64,000 nt of DNA from Gimesia fumaroli. GTDB taxonomy: Bacteria > Planctomycetota > Planctomycetia > Planctomycetales > Planctomycetaceae. Below are positions 26,438-35,483 of the stretch, piece after piece. The stretch covers positions 1,808,564 to 1,872,563 of the forward strand of contig NZ_CP037452.1 of NCBI RefSeq assembly GCF_007754425.1, read 5' to 3'. Position 1 is the stretch's first letter. Each line of letters starts with the position of its first letter. A program made the position numbers and the translations under genes. The notes beneath the pieces are model-generated. The model had not been told where the DNA came from. It ran no database searches and was given only the letters and a program-made list of their open reading frames with translations.

Positions 26438-26470
26438 TTCTACCACGAAAAACACAAAAGTCACGAAAAT
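26438..26470 (+). repeat. Dispersed ACYACGAAA-type repeat, copy 2
   Basis: Matches 22512-22544 at about 27 of 33 positions. It is preceded by GAAACACAATGTTTC, a 6-bp inverted repeat around three bases. It lies in the short spacer between the SGNH and permease genes. Confidence 0.4.
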
Positions 26471-26532
26471 TATTGTGGGAGTATCTCATCCAGAGGGGGG
26501 GAGTGGCCTGCGGGATGAGATCGCAATCTTTG

Positions 26533-27870
26533 TTACTCACTTTTCTTTTGTTTGTGCGAGGAATTTCGGCACTCGCGCTCACAGAATGCGATTTCCACCA
26601 GGGCGATCAAAGCAAACGCGCCGCCGAGCCAGAAGAAGAGTTGGTGATTTTCCTGCCAGAGATGCAGTACCAGCAGGCCGATGGTTGTTAGCATCAGGGT
26701 CATTCCCAACAGAATCAGCCAGAGGTTGCTGTTGGTGATTTTACGCAACTTCAGATTGGCGACGGAGACCGCCAGCGAGATCAGTAAAAAGGTCATACTG
26801 GAAAAGAGCGTAATCGTTTCCAGGCTGCCGAGGAGTGTGAAGGCACCGGAAATAACCGTGAGTGCGACGATGGCGATCCAGGGGACATCCGTGCGACTGC
26901 GAAATGAGAAACGATGAGGCATTCGTTTTTCAGTGGCCATCTCGGCCATCATACGCGATGCACCGAAGGCGGTGGCGTTGATGGCGGATGAAGTGGCCAG
27001 CAATGCTGCCAGGTCGACCAGGATTCCTCCGGCAGTTCCTAAAGCCGGCTCGGCTGCAATCGCCAGTGTATATTCTTTCGAAGCCCTGATTTCGATCGGT
27101 GTCAGATTGCCGACCGCGACGACTGCGACACCAAAATAAATCAGCGACGTGATCAGAATCGAACCATAGATGCCACGCGGGATGTTCCGGTCTGCATTTT
27201 CTGTTTCCATGACCGCGTTGGTGATCAACTGAAAGCCTTCAAAGGCCACAAAGATCATGGCACCGGCAATGAAGACCGACGATACGCCTTTCTCAAAGAC
27301 CGGGAAGAGATGGTCCTGTTTGATCGAGAAAATTCCCGCGACCGCGAACAGGCCCAGCAGAATGACTTTCGAGAAGACAATGATCACCTCAGTTTGTCCG
27401 CTGGATTTGACTCCCTGCAAATTGATCAACATAAAAAACAGGAGGACCGCGGCAGAAAGCACCATGCGAACGGTGGGAGAGCCGGCACTACCCAGCAGGT
27501 GGGCTCCGTAGACACCGAATGTGTAAGCATACAGTGCGAGCGTGCCGATGTAGCCTACGATGACCGTCCAGCCTGCGATCCCGGCGATATTCGGGTGTTT
27601 GGGAAATGCACGATCCAGATAGGTAAAGCTGGCGCCGTCGCTATGGAAGCCGAGTGCCAGTTTGACATATGAGTAACCGGCTCCCAGAGCGACAAAACTG
27701 CCGATCAGAAAAGCCAATGGGGCGGCATGTCCGGAGATATTCACCGCCATCCCCAGAACCGAAAAAATACCGCCGCCGATCATACCGCCGATCCCCATGG
27801 CCAGCAGCTCTGCCAGGTTCAGTTTCTGATGGAGTTTGGATGCGATTGGAGATTGCGTGTTGGGGTTAAT
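26533..27870 (-). CDS. APC-superfamily amino acid permease with apparent ATT start
   Basis: A 445-residue transporter with about twelve hydrophobic segments. The N-terminal LNLAELLAMGIGGMIGGGIF block is the first-helix signature of APC permeases, and ASFTYLDRAFPKHPNIAGIAGW and VAFEGFQLITNAVMETENADR are further landmarks. The first ATG (27798) falls inside that signature and would remove the conserved lead-in. Upstream in frame, between an in-frame TAA and that ATG, no ATG, GTG or TTG occurs; an ATT at 27868-27870 follows GGAGGAAGAG at ideal spacing and gives (start)NPNTQSPIASKLHQKL. So initiation at ATT is the best reading; an internal CTG is the alternative. Substrate probably an amino acid or amine. 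Confidence 0.85.
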   Translation of the reverse strand: MNPNTQSPIASKLHQKLNLAELLAMGIGGMIGGGIFSVLGMAVNISGHAAPLAFLIGSFVALGAGYSYVKLALGFHSDGASFTYLDRAFPKHPNIAGIAGWTVIVGYIGTLALYAYTFGVYGAHLLGSAGSPTVRMVLSAAVLLFFMLINLQGVKSSGQTEVIIVFSKVILLGLFAVAGIFSIKQDHLFPVFEKGVSSVFIAGAMIFVAFEGFQLITNAVMETENADRNIPRGIYGSILITSLIYFGVAVVAVGNLTPIEIRASKEYTLAIAAEPALGTAGGILVDLAALLATSSAINATAFGASRMMAEMATEKRMPHRFSFRSRTDVPWIAIVALTVISGAFTLLGSLETITLFSSMTFLLISLAVSVANLKLRKITNSNLWLILLGMTLMLTTIGLLVLHLWQENHQLFFWLGGAFALIALVEIAFCERECRNSSHKQKKSE

Positions 27871-28118
27871 GACTCTTCCTCCCGGGGCTTCCTTGCACTT
27901 TGAATCGTTATTGAACAGATCATTGTTGAGAGGCGGGTAACGAGATTCAGATCCATTTCATCATGACTGGTTGGGAGACTGAAAACAAGCTGGTGCTGCT
28001 TTTGTTTTTCTCCTGGCACGAAATTGATGAGGAGAAAAAAGGTGTGGTTGTCAAACAGAGAGCGACGACTATAGTCCTCTGGTGGACATTGAATTGATGT
28101 TTTTCAGGGAGACCCGAG

Positions 28119-28295
28119 ATGTTTGGCTGGTTGCGTCGTGACCCGAAGAAGAAACTGGAACTTCAGTACGCTCAGAAACTGGAAGCGGCCCGCGATGCGC
28201 AGCGGAATGGGGATATCCAGAGTTTTGCCACACTCACTTCCGAGGCGGAGGAAATTTTAAAACAAATCGATCGACTGGCAGAGGCGATTAGCTAA
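28119..28295 (+). CDS. Small DUF6435-like protein
   Basis: A 58-residue product: MFGWLRRDPKKKLELQYAQK, then LEAARDAQRNGDI and SEAEEILKQID. This matches the small MFGxLxxDPxKKLxxQY...AMxAQRNGDI family (DUF6435) spread through many bacteria; its role is unknown. Predicted all-helical, probably cytoplasmic. A GGGAGACCCGAG stretch precedes the ATG. Monocistronic. Confidence 0.8.
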   Translation: MFGWLRRDPKKKLELQYAQKLEAARDAQRNGDIQSFATLTSEAEEILKQIDRLAEAIS

Positions 28296-28487
28296 AATAT
28301 GATTGTTTGTCTGATCTTTTCTGTTGTATCATGCTCGTTGAGCCCGTGAGATCGAAACTGGAGACAGGTTTTCTGTGTTCTTGTAGATCTCTCCAATCCC
28401 TTAATGCCAATGAAGTGCCTGAGGATTTGGTACTGGAGTGTGATACAGATGCAGGATCATAGCAATCGTCGGTGGAATTTATTTTCC

Positions 28488-29612
28488 ATGAAGCCTTTCA
28501 GGAGAGGTTTCCTTACTTTTCTCTCTGTCCTGATTCTGCTCGGTGGAATGGGGGCCTCTAGCTACGCACAAGCAGAGAAATCCATAAAGAAGTATGTTGT
28601 CGCAACTCGGGAAGTTCCCCCGTTTGCGATGAAGGGCGAGCATGGCGAGTGGATTGGCATCACGATTGAGTTACTGCGCGAGGTGAAGTCTGAGTTACAG
28701 AATGATTCTGAGCAGGAGATTCAATTCGAGTTTCGCGAAATGGATCTTGAAGCAATGCTTACAGCTGTGGAACAGGGCAAGGTTGATCTGGCGGCAGCCG
28801 CGATTACGGTGAGCTATGATCGGGAAAAGCGAATGGACTTCACGCATCCGTTCCGCAGCTCAGGACTTGGAATTGCGGTCAAAACCCATCCACAGAGCCG
28901 GGAATGGTCGCGCGTCATGTCGGTGGTCTTTTCGAGCATGTTTCTCAGGATTGTTTCCGGTCTGTTCGCGGCCATGCTGCTGAGTGGTGTCGCCGTCTAT
29001 CTTTTTGAGCGAAGAAAGAATAAAGACCATTTTGGCGGGGGGGTGATTCGCGGCATTTGTTCCGGTTTGTGGTGGGCGGCCGTGACTTTGACGACCGTGG
29101 GGTATGGCGATAAAGTGCCGAAGACGATTCCCGGTAGACTGATCGGTTTTGTCTGGATGTTCGTGGGACTGTTTATTATTGCCAGTTTCACTGCAGCGGT
29201 CACTTCGGCATTAACGGTGACGCAACTCAAATCGCGAATCGTTGGGCCGGCTGACTTGTCGCGGGTCAAAGTTGCGAGCGTCCAAAGTTCGACATCAGAA
29301 AAGTATTTACGCTCTCGTCAGATCGTCTTTAAGAAGTATCCAGACATCCGGGCCGCCTTGGAAGCGTTAAAGAAAGGGCAGGTGGAGGCCGTCGTGTACG
29401 ATGCCCCCATCATGCGCTATGAAACGAATCGTCACTTTGAGGAGGAAATCCAGGTTCTGCCGGTTTTGTTTGAGCGGCAAAACTATGCCATTGCGTTACC
29501 GAATGAGAGCCCGCTACGTGAACCCATCAACCGTGTGATTCTGCGTTTGAACGGCAGCCCGGAGTGGAAAAGTATTCTGGCAGATTATTTAGGTGAGGGG
29601 TTCGAACAATAA
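28488..29612 (+). CDS. Ionotropic glutamate receptor-like ligand-gated K+ channel
   Basis: A 374-residue protein from ATG 28488 (a start at 28404 or 28449 is possible and would lengthen the N-terminus). Order: signal peptide (GFLTFLSVLILLGG to YAQAEK); first half of a solute-binding domain (VVATREVPPFAMKG, then AAAITVSYDREKRMDFTHPF); a TM-pore-TM unit with the potassium selectivity filter TTVGYGD near residues 202-208 and FTAAVTSALTV after it; and the second half of the binding domain (VASVQSSTSEKYLRSRQ, VEAVVYDAPIMRYE). A pore inserted into a periplasmic binding protein is the architecture of prokaryotic GluR0-type receptors, which open a K+ pore upon amino-acid binding. The ligand cannot be read. 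The gene converges with a DUF1501 gene 3 bp away. Confidence 0.9.
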   Translation: MKPFRRGFLTFLSVLILLGGMGASSYAQAEKSIKKYVVATREVPPFAMKGEHGEWIGITIELLREVKSELQNDSEQEIQFEFREMDLEAMLTAVEQGKVDLAAAAITVSYDREKRMDFTHPFRSSGLGIAVKTHPQSREWSRVMSVVFSSMFLRIVSGLFAAMLLSGVAVYLFERRKNKDHFGGGVIRGICSGLWWAAVTLTTVGYGDKVPKTIPGRLIGFVWMFVGLFIIASFTAAVTSALTVTQLKSRIVGPADLSRVKVASVQSSTSEKYLRSRQIVFKKYPDIRAALEALKKGQVEAVVYDAPIMRYETNRHFEEEIQVLPVLFERQNYAIALPNESPLREPINRVILRLNGSPEWKSILADYLGEGFEQ

Positions 29613-29615
29613 CGG

Positions 29616-30992
29616 TCAGGCAATGATGTCGTGGACGACGTTGCCGTAAATGTTGGTCAGGCGGAAGTCGCGGCCGCCGAAGCGGTAGACGAGCTTCTTG
29701 TGATCCAGACCGAGCAGATGCAGCATGGTCGCATGCAGATCGTGCAGATGGACTTCGCCCGCGACGGTTTTATAACCGAGGTCATCCGTGGTGCCGTGCG
29801 TTAAACCCCCTTTAGTGCCGCCGCCGGCAAGCCAGGCGGTGTAACCGGAGGCGTTGTGGTCGCGCCCCAGTGTCTCTTTGCCGGAGAGGACCTGGGTTTC
29901 GGGCTGGCGGCCGAATTCACCACTCCACAGGACCAGCGTTTCGTCAAGCAGTCCCCGTTGATTCAAATCGGCCAGCAGCGCAGCAATCGGTTTGTCGATC
30001 GTCTCGGCCTTGGATTTAAATTTATCGAGGTTGCTGTGATGGTCCCAGCCGGTGGAACTGACTTCGACAAAGCGGACTCCCGATTCACTCAGGCGTCGGG
30101 CCAGCAGGCACTGGCGACCGAAATCGTCAGACGGTCCGCCGTTGATGCCGTACATGTCCAGCGTTGCTTTGCTTTCGCGGGTCAGATCCATTACCGCGGG
30201 CACGGCGTCGCGCATCTGTTCGCTGAGGTCGAGTGAATCAATCACGCCGCGAACATCGGCGGTCTGTCCCAGTAGTTGCTGGTTCATTTTTTGCGCAAGT
30301 GCCAGAGCCGTTTGTTCGGGATTCGCTCCCAGGCCGTGATGCGATTTCAGATTGCTGATGGCAGCCGTCTTGATAGACTGCCCGGACCAGCCGAGTCGCG
30401 TGGCCTGGAACGTACTGGGAAGAAACGCACTTCCATAATTGGCCGGTCCCCCGAAGGTGCGTGTCGGTTTGATCGTGAAGAAGCCGGGGAGATTCTGGTT
30501 TTCGGTTCCTAGTCCGTAGAGAACCCAGGCGCCGAAGGAGGGACGCTGGAATTTGAATTCGCCGGTGTGCAGCATGGGGATGGCGATGGGATGGGCGCGG
30601 CTGGGACCGGTCATCCCGTTGAGCATGCAGATCTGGTCGGTCTGTTTTGCGAGGTGCGGGAACGCTTCGGAGATCCACATGCCGCTTTCGCCGTGCTGAG
30701 CAAAGTCATACAGGGGCGCCAACAGTTTTCCCTTCTTGGCACCTTTCTTGCCGCCATTGGCTTTGAGTTCCGGTTTATAGTCGAACGACTCGAACTGTGA
30801 AGGGCCACCGTTAATGAACAGGAAGATTACCCGCTTCGCTTTGGGAGTGTAATGGGCGATTTTCGGGGAAAGCAGACCGGCGGCTTTCGCTTGCGGTGCG
30901 AGACCGGTCAGAGCAAGTCCACCCAGGCCACCGGCGGCAGCCTTGAGCCATTGACGTCGCGACACTGTTGTTTCTGAGGTTGCATGTTTCAT
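29616..30992 (-). CDS. DUF1501 family protein, Tat-type signal
   Basis: A 458-residue exported protein. VSRRQWLKAAAGGLGGLAL at residues 10-28 is a twin-arginine signal. DUF1501 landmarks: FLFINGGPSQFESFDYKPE, GMWISEAFPHLA, MLNGMTGPSRAHPIA, RRLSESGVRFVEV, GWDHH, LVLWSGEFGRQPETQ, GRDHN. The C-terminal KLVYRFGGRDFRLT is also typical. The gene lies 56 bp downstream of a DUF1549/DUF1553 cytochrome gene on the same strand, the standard planctomycete operon. The pair is presumed to act together at the cell surface or periplasm, perhaps in sulfated-polysaccharide or redox metabolism, but no reaction is established. Confidence 0.92.
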   Translation of the reverse strand: MKHATSETTVSRRQWLKAAAGGLGGLALTGLAPQAKAAGLLSPKIAHYTPKAKRVIFLFINGGPSQFESFDYKPELKANGGKKGAKKGKLLAPLYDFAQHGESGMWISEAFPHLAKQTDQICMLNGMTGPSRAHPIAIPMLHTGEFKFQRPSFGAWVLYGLGTENQNLPGFFTIKPTRTFGGPANYGSAFLPSTFQATRLGWSGQSIKTAAISNLKSHHGLGANPEQTALALAQKMNQQLLGQTADVRGVIDSLDLSEQMRDAVPAVMDLTRESKATLDMYGINGGPSDDFGRQCLLARRLSESGVRFVEVSSTGWDHHSNLDKFKSKAETIDKPIAALLADLNQRGLLDETLVLWSGEFGRQPETQVLSGKETLGRDHNASGYTAWLAGGGTKGGLTHGTTDDLGYKTVAGEVHLHDLHATMLHLLGLDHKKLVYRFGGRDFRLTNIYGNVVHDIIA

Positions 30993-31048
30993 CGGAGGCG
31001 ATCTCCTGTTTTGTGTATGTGTGAAAGACCTGCGGACAGGATTGTGTG

Positions 31049-33643
31049 TTATCGGGCATCAACGAGAAAACGGAATTCGGCAGTCATATACAATGTCTGG
31101 AACCAGGCGGCCCAGGCGTCGACTTCGGCGGTTTTCTTTTTCGGATCAGTAGACTGACGGACCTGCTGAATCAGTTGCAAGGCTCCAGCCTGTTCCTCTG
31201 CCGTCGGTGTTCGCGCCAGCGCCCACCGCATCGCCAGTTTTACTTTGGCTGCGTCGTCGCCCGCCTGTTTATCTGCTAATAGACGCTGAGCCGCGTGTCG
31301 GGATTGATCGGTGATGAACTGGGAATTCCGCAGGTAAAGTGCCTGCGCGGGAACGTTGGTGACCGCCCGGTTTCCACTCACCAGACTGGGTGAGGGGAAG
31401 TCGAACAGATCAAACAGTTCGGGAACGTAATCGCGAACCACCGGCAGATAGACGCTGCGATGATTACTGGGGGGCTGCAGCTTTTCCATGGGAATGCTGC
31501 GGGCCAGCTTATCGCCCAGTGGGGTCACCGTTGAAGTTGTGGGGCGATTGAAATCGAGTTGTCCGCTGACGGTCAGGATGGCATCACGAATCGCTTCGGC
31601 TTCGAGGCGACGGGGTGACGCTCGCCAGAGCAGACGGTTATCGGGATCAATTTCCATGTTGGCGGGATTGGGAGTGCTGCTTAACTGATAAGCGCGGCTG
31701 AGCATGATCGTGCGAATCATCTGTTTCGTCGACCAGCCTTCCTGCACGAATTGCAATGCGAGAGCGTCGAGCAGTTCGGGGTGCGTGGGCTGTTTGCCGA
31801 TCACGCCGAAGTTATCAACAGAAGGAACAAGGCCGCGACCGAACAGGTGATGCCAGATCCGATTGACCATTACGCGGGCAGTTATCGGGTTTTGCTCGCT
31901 GGTGATCCACTGGGCGAGTTCCAGGCGACCGCTGTGGCTGGCTGCAATTGAGGGAGTATTTTCGATTTTGATTGCACTCAGAAAACCACGGGGAACCACG
32001 TCTCCCTTTTCGCGGAAGTCGCCGCGGACGGCGATATACGTGTCTGCGGGTTTCTTGCGATCGCGGGCGCTCATCGCGTAATGCGGTCGGGCAGGTGCGT
32101 TCTTTTTCAACTCAGCCACTTTTGTTTTTAACGTGGCGACTTCACTGGTCAGACTGGTAACAAGATCGTTGGCTTTGTTTAACTTCGCCTGTTTCTGATC
32201 GACATCTGCCTGCGAAGGTTGGTTGCCGGCATTTGGCTTTGCGGGATCCACGACCGTGGTGGCCACCAGTTGTTCGTACTTTTTATGTTCGGCGGCGGCC
32301 AGTTTTTGTGCGTCTTTTGCTTTCTTGAGGGCGTCGGTTTGAGCCGTCAGTTGCTTTTCGGTTTCCTGCAGCTGTTTGTCATAAGCTTCCGCGGCAGCGT
32401 GTAGAGTCTGGGCATTTTTGCCGATGGGGAGCAGATCGGTGGGAGTGTTGCTGTATTTCTGCTTGATCGTGCCATACAGGGGCTCGGTGCTTAAAAAGAT
32501 GCCGGCGAGGGAGTAGTAGTCGGCCGTCGGAATCGGATCGAACTTGTGATCGTGACAACGGGCACAGGAGACAGTCAGCGCCATCGTCGCGCGGCAGACC
32601 GTGTTGATCTGATCGTCGACGATGTCCATACGGAATTCGGTGCCGCGCGAATTGTGTCGTTTGGGGCCGAAGGACAGCATGCTGGTGGCAATCTTGCGGG
32701 CTTGGATCATCTCCGGAGATTCATTGGGTTGGGCCGGTATCAGGTCGCCAGCGATTTGTTCCTGCAGAAAAATGTTGTACGGTTTATCCTGGTTGAAGGC
32801 ATCGATGACATAGTTGCGGTAAGGCCAGGCGTGCGGATAGGTGAAGTTAAATTCCATGCCGCTCGATTCGGCGAAACGGACGACATCCAGCCAGTGCCGT
32901 CCCCAGAGTTCGCCGAAGCGAGGGGAAGCGAGCAGTTTGTCAATGAGTTTGGCGAGGGCGTCCGGCGATTTGTCATTCAGAAACGCATCGACTTCGGCGG
33001 GCGTCGGGGGGAGGCCGACGAGATCGAAATAGACGCGGCGGACCAGCGTGAGTCGATTGGCATCTTGAACCGGCTTCAATCCCTGCTGTTCCATGGCAGA
33101 GAGCACGAAGCCATCGATAACCGGATTGCGAGCCCAGTTGGTCTGTTTGACGGCAGGCGGTTTGACTGATTTGGGGGACACGAAGGCCCAGTGTTTTTGT
33201 GCCGCCTGGTAACGTTGTTCTTTAAGAGTGGGGCCGGTCTCTTTGCGGGAGTCGGGACAGCCGAGACGAATCCACTCTTCAAAGGCGGCGATGATATCAG
33301 CGGGAAGTTTCTGCTCGGGAGGCATTCCGGAAGCATCGCCTTCGTGTTTGAGCATTTGAATCAGCGAACTATGTTCGAGATCGTGCGGCTTGAGCATCGG
33401 GCCGGTATCGCCGCCCCGCATCATGCCGGCCGGGGAGTCGAGTTCGAGGCCCCCTTCCACACTTTCGCCTTTGCGGGAATGGCATTCGTAGCAGTGCTTG
33501 ACCAGAACCGGTTCAATCTTCGATTTGAACAGCTCAAGACCTTTGTTGTCTTTCTGGGCTTTGGGGGCAGCTTCTAAATAGGAGCTACCAGAAAGAACGA
33601 TTGCCAATACCGAAACGAGACAGATCAGCATACGAGTCATCAT
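31049..33643 (-). CDS. DUF1549/DUF1553 cytochrome c-domain protein (PSCyt1-PSCyt2-PSD1)
   Basis: An 864-residue exported protein. Signal peptide residues ~1-25; CYECH heme motif at residues 51-55 followed by GGLELDSPAGMMRGGDTGP, the PSCyt1 domain; residues ~140-350 PSCyt2/DUF1549 (NPVIDGFVLSAMEQQGLKP, WGRHWLDVVRFAES); a second CARCH motif after it (SCARCHDHKFDPI); a ~100-residue coiled coil (residues ~415-520, Lys/Ala/Glu/Gln-rich); and residues ~580-830 PSD1/DUF1553 (NRIWHHLFGRGLVPSVDNFG). Its start has two adjacent ATGs. The DUF1501 gene follows 56 bp downstream. The full domain set is intact. Confidence 0.93.
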   Translation of the reverse strand: MMTRMLICLVSVLAIVLSGSSYLEAAPKAQKDNKGLELFKSKIEPVLVKHCYECHSRKGESVEGGLELDSPAGMMRGGDTGPMLKPHDLEHSSLIQMLKHEGDASGMPPEQKLPADIIAAFEEWIRLGCPDSRKETGPTLKEQRYQAAQKHWAFVSPKSVKPPAVKQTNWARNPVIDGFVLSAMEQQGLKPVQDANRLTLVRRVYFDLVGLPPTPAEVDAFLNDKSPDALAKLIDKLLASPRFGELWGRHWLDVVRFAESSGMEFNFTYPHAWPYRNYVIDAFNQDKPYNIFLQEQIAGDLIPAQPNESPEMIQARKIATSMLSFGPKRHNSRGTEFRMDIVDDQINTVCRATMALTVSCARCHDHKFDPIPTADYYSLAGIFLSTEPLYGTIKQKYSNTPTDLLPIGKNAQTLHAAAEAYDKQLQETEKQLTAQTDALKKAKDAQKLAAAEHKKYEQLVATTVVDPAKPNAGNQPSQADVDQKQAKLNKANDLVTSLTSEVATLKTKVAELKKNAPARPHYAMSARDRKKPADTYIAVRGDFREKGDVVPRGFLSAIKIENTPSIAASHSGRLELAQWITSEQNPITARVMVNRIWHHLFGRGLVPSVDNFGVIGKQPTHPELLDALALQFVQEGWSTKQMIRTIMLSRAYQLSSTPNPANMEIDPDNRLLWRASPRRLEAEAIRDAILTVSGQLDFNRPTTSTVTPLGDKLARSIPMEKLQPPSNHRSVYLPVVRDYVPELFDLFDFPSPSLVSGNRAVTNVPAQALYLRNSQFITDQSRHAAQRLLADKQAGDDAAKVKLAMRWALARTPTAEEQAGALQLIQQVRQSTDPKKKTAEVDAWAAWFQTLYMTAEFRFLVDAR

Positions 33644-34154
33644 CGTCGCCTTTCGTCATGTCTGTGGAAGGAATCAAGCGAACGGCCGACATGGAAGCAG
33701 CTCGCTAACGGGAGGGACTCTTATCTCTTTGTAGAAAAGACCTGAAGTTTCAAAGGCTTTAAGTCTTTATGCTGCATATTATATAACTATTAGATCCTGA
33801 TATCCATAATATCGTCTGACGAGAAGCAAAAATTTTATTTTTGGGAAAAAGAATCACACGGATTTCAAAAATGAGAAGGGGATTTTGCTGCTTTTCAAAG
33901 GGGTTATGAGATTGTTCATATTTATGTTCACTTGGCATGGTGAAGTTATTGTAATGCAGAGCTTGTGACTGCCTGGATGATCCCAAATGTTTAACTGAGT
34001 CGAGTTCATGATTTACATGGATTTCGCTGAGTTTGCGGATTGTACTGATTATTCGTGCCAGGAAATGCCGATCCTGGATGTGAGAGACACCACGCAAGCT
34101 GCTTTATTGTGGACTCCAAGGATGAAACAGGGGGGACGAGAGGGATAGGGCAAG
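33644..34154. other. Intergenic region between divergent genes (511 bp)
   Basis: Upstream of both the cytochrome gene and the porin gene, so it should carry promoters for both. It is AT-rich in the middle (TATTATATAACTATTAG and similar). I see no RNA, repeat or accepted small gene. Confidence 0.5.
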
Positions 34155-35423
34155 ATGTTTCTAAAGCAATGTTACATTGTAGCCATCGTGGTGCTGTTTC
34201 TGGTTGCGCGAGTGAATCTCGTGTGGGCAGGGGAAGCACCAGCCATGGAAACACCGCCACCTCCTGCTCCCGTCATCACGGAAGAAATCCAGGCACCCGC
34301 CGAGATTCCTTTCGAATCAGCCGCTCCCACTGAATGGGTTCCCGCCGATGCGAATCTCGATCTTACATTGAGGATCGGCGTTCCCGATCTGAGACCGGGT
34401 TGGCAGATCGACGTCGGGGCTCTGTTCCTGAAGCCGAGCAGTAACAACCTCGGTTATGCTGTCCTGACCACATACAAAAATCCGGGTGCACCGGAACCGC
34501 TGGCTTCTCCCTATTGGGAAATTCAATCGGTAACAACCAGCTATCAGCCCGGCTTTGAGGTGGGATCGACTTACACGTATCAGAACACCGGCCGCGATTT
34601 TCAACTCGACTGGCAGCATTTGCGAACGTCCAATCACAGTGCGATCTCTGCTCTAAGTGGAACACAATGGGTTTCTCCCTTCTCACAAACCGGCCCGGGT
34701 TCGGCGGACACGTATGCTGATTTAGAAGACAACGACGGGGTGAATAAACTGAGGAGAGCCGAGGGGATTGCCAAGTATGCTTATGATGCGGTGAACCTCG
34801 ATTTCGGACAGCATGTCGATTTTGGTTCTTCGCTCGACCTGAGGTTATTTGCCGGGTTGAGCTTTGCCCGTTTGCAGGAAACCGTGGAATCTTCGTTTTA
34901 CGGCGATCCACCCGAACCGGCGGCGGTGTTTCCCGCGTCAGTTCCCTTAATCCTCTCGTTGGATAACACGTCGACGTTTACCGGCGTTGGCCCGCGGTTT
35001 GGTGTTGATAGTCTGTACCAGACTCAAGGGGGGCTGCGTTTTACCGGGCAGATCGGAGCGGCACTCTTAGTTGGACGGACCGAGCCTTCCCAATATGTAT
35101 TTGGCGCCGTCGCCGAGGATCTGGCTGCGCTCGGAATCTCCTATAATCAGCAGCAGGTGACCAGCGGCGGTTTTACGCAGGTGGTCTATTCAGCTGATGC
35201 CAAACTGGGAATCGGTTTCGAACACATCTTTTCTGGCGGCAATTCCTTCTCCATCGACGCCGGCTATCAGGCGTCCGTCTACGCCGATCCATTCGCGGGC
35301 TACGCGACGAATCACAACGTCCTGCCGGTCCAGATCGGTTCGCTCTCGACCGCCAGCGTCCGCCAGACCAACAGCAACTTCACTCTGCATGGTTTTTATC
35401 TGAACCTCACCCTGCAGTGGTGA
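34155..35423 (+). CDS. Lpg1974-type pore-forming outer membrane protein
   Basis: A 422-residue protein with a signal peptide (YIVAIVVLFLVARVNLVWAG) and a Pro/Glu/Ala-rich linker (residues ~30-60), then a long region of alternating beta strands. YDAVNLDFGQHVDFGSSLDL and LRLFAGLSFARLQE, then FTGVGPRFGVDSLYQ and the final FTLHGFYLNLTLQW (aromatic C-terminal residue, as in beta-barrel proteins) fit the Legionella major outer membrane protein-like family (PF05150), frequent in planctomycetes. It is likely an outer-membrane pore. A GGGATAGGGCAAG stretch precedes the ATG. Two hydrophobic stretches of the N-terminus agree with export only. Confidence 0.82.
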   Translation: MFLKQCYIVAIVVLFLVARVNLVWAGEAPAMETPPPPAPVITEEIQAPAEIPFESAAPTEWVPADANLDLTLRIGVPDLRPGWQIDVGALFLKPSSNNLGYAVLTTYKNPGAPEPLASPYWEIQSVTTSYQPGFEVGSTYTYQNTGRDFQLDWQHLRTSNHSAISALSGTQWVSPFSQTGPGSADTYADLEDNDGVNKLRRAEGIAKYAYDAVNLDFGQHVDFGSSLDLRLFAGLSFARLQETVESSFYGDPPEPAAVFPASVPLILSLDNTSTFTGVGPRFGVDSLYQTQGGLRFTGQIGAALLVGRTEPSQYVFGAVAEDLAALGISYNQQQVTSGGFTQVVYSADAKLGIGFEHIFSGGNSFSIDAGYQASVYADPFAGYATNHNVLPVQIGSLSTASVRQTNSNFTLHGFYLNLTLQW

Positions 35424-35483
35424 GTTGGCACGTTGTTGATCTCTGTTTTCGATTTTTCATGTCGTAGACAATCCAAAAACAAA

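Noticed and set aside
32546..33169. A 207-codon plus-strand frame
   Set aside because: Antisense to the DUF1549/DUF1553 gene, whose domains are unmistakable.
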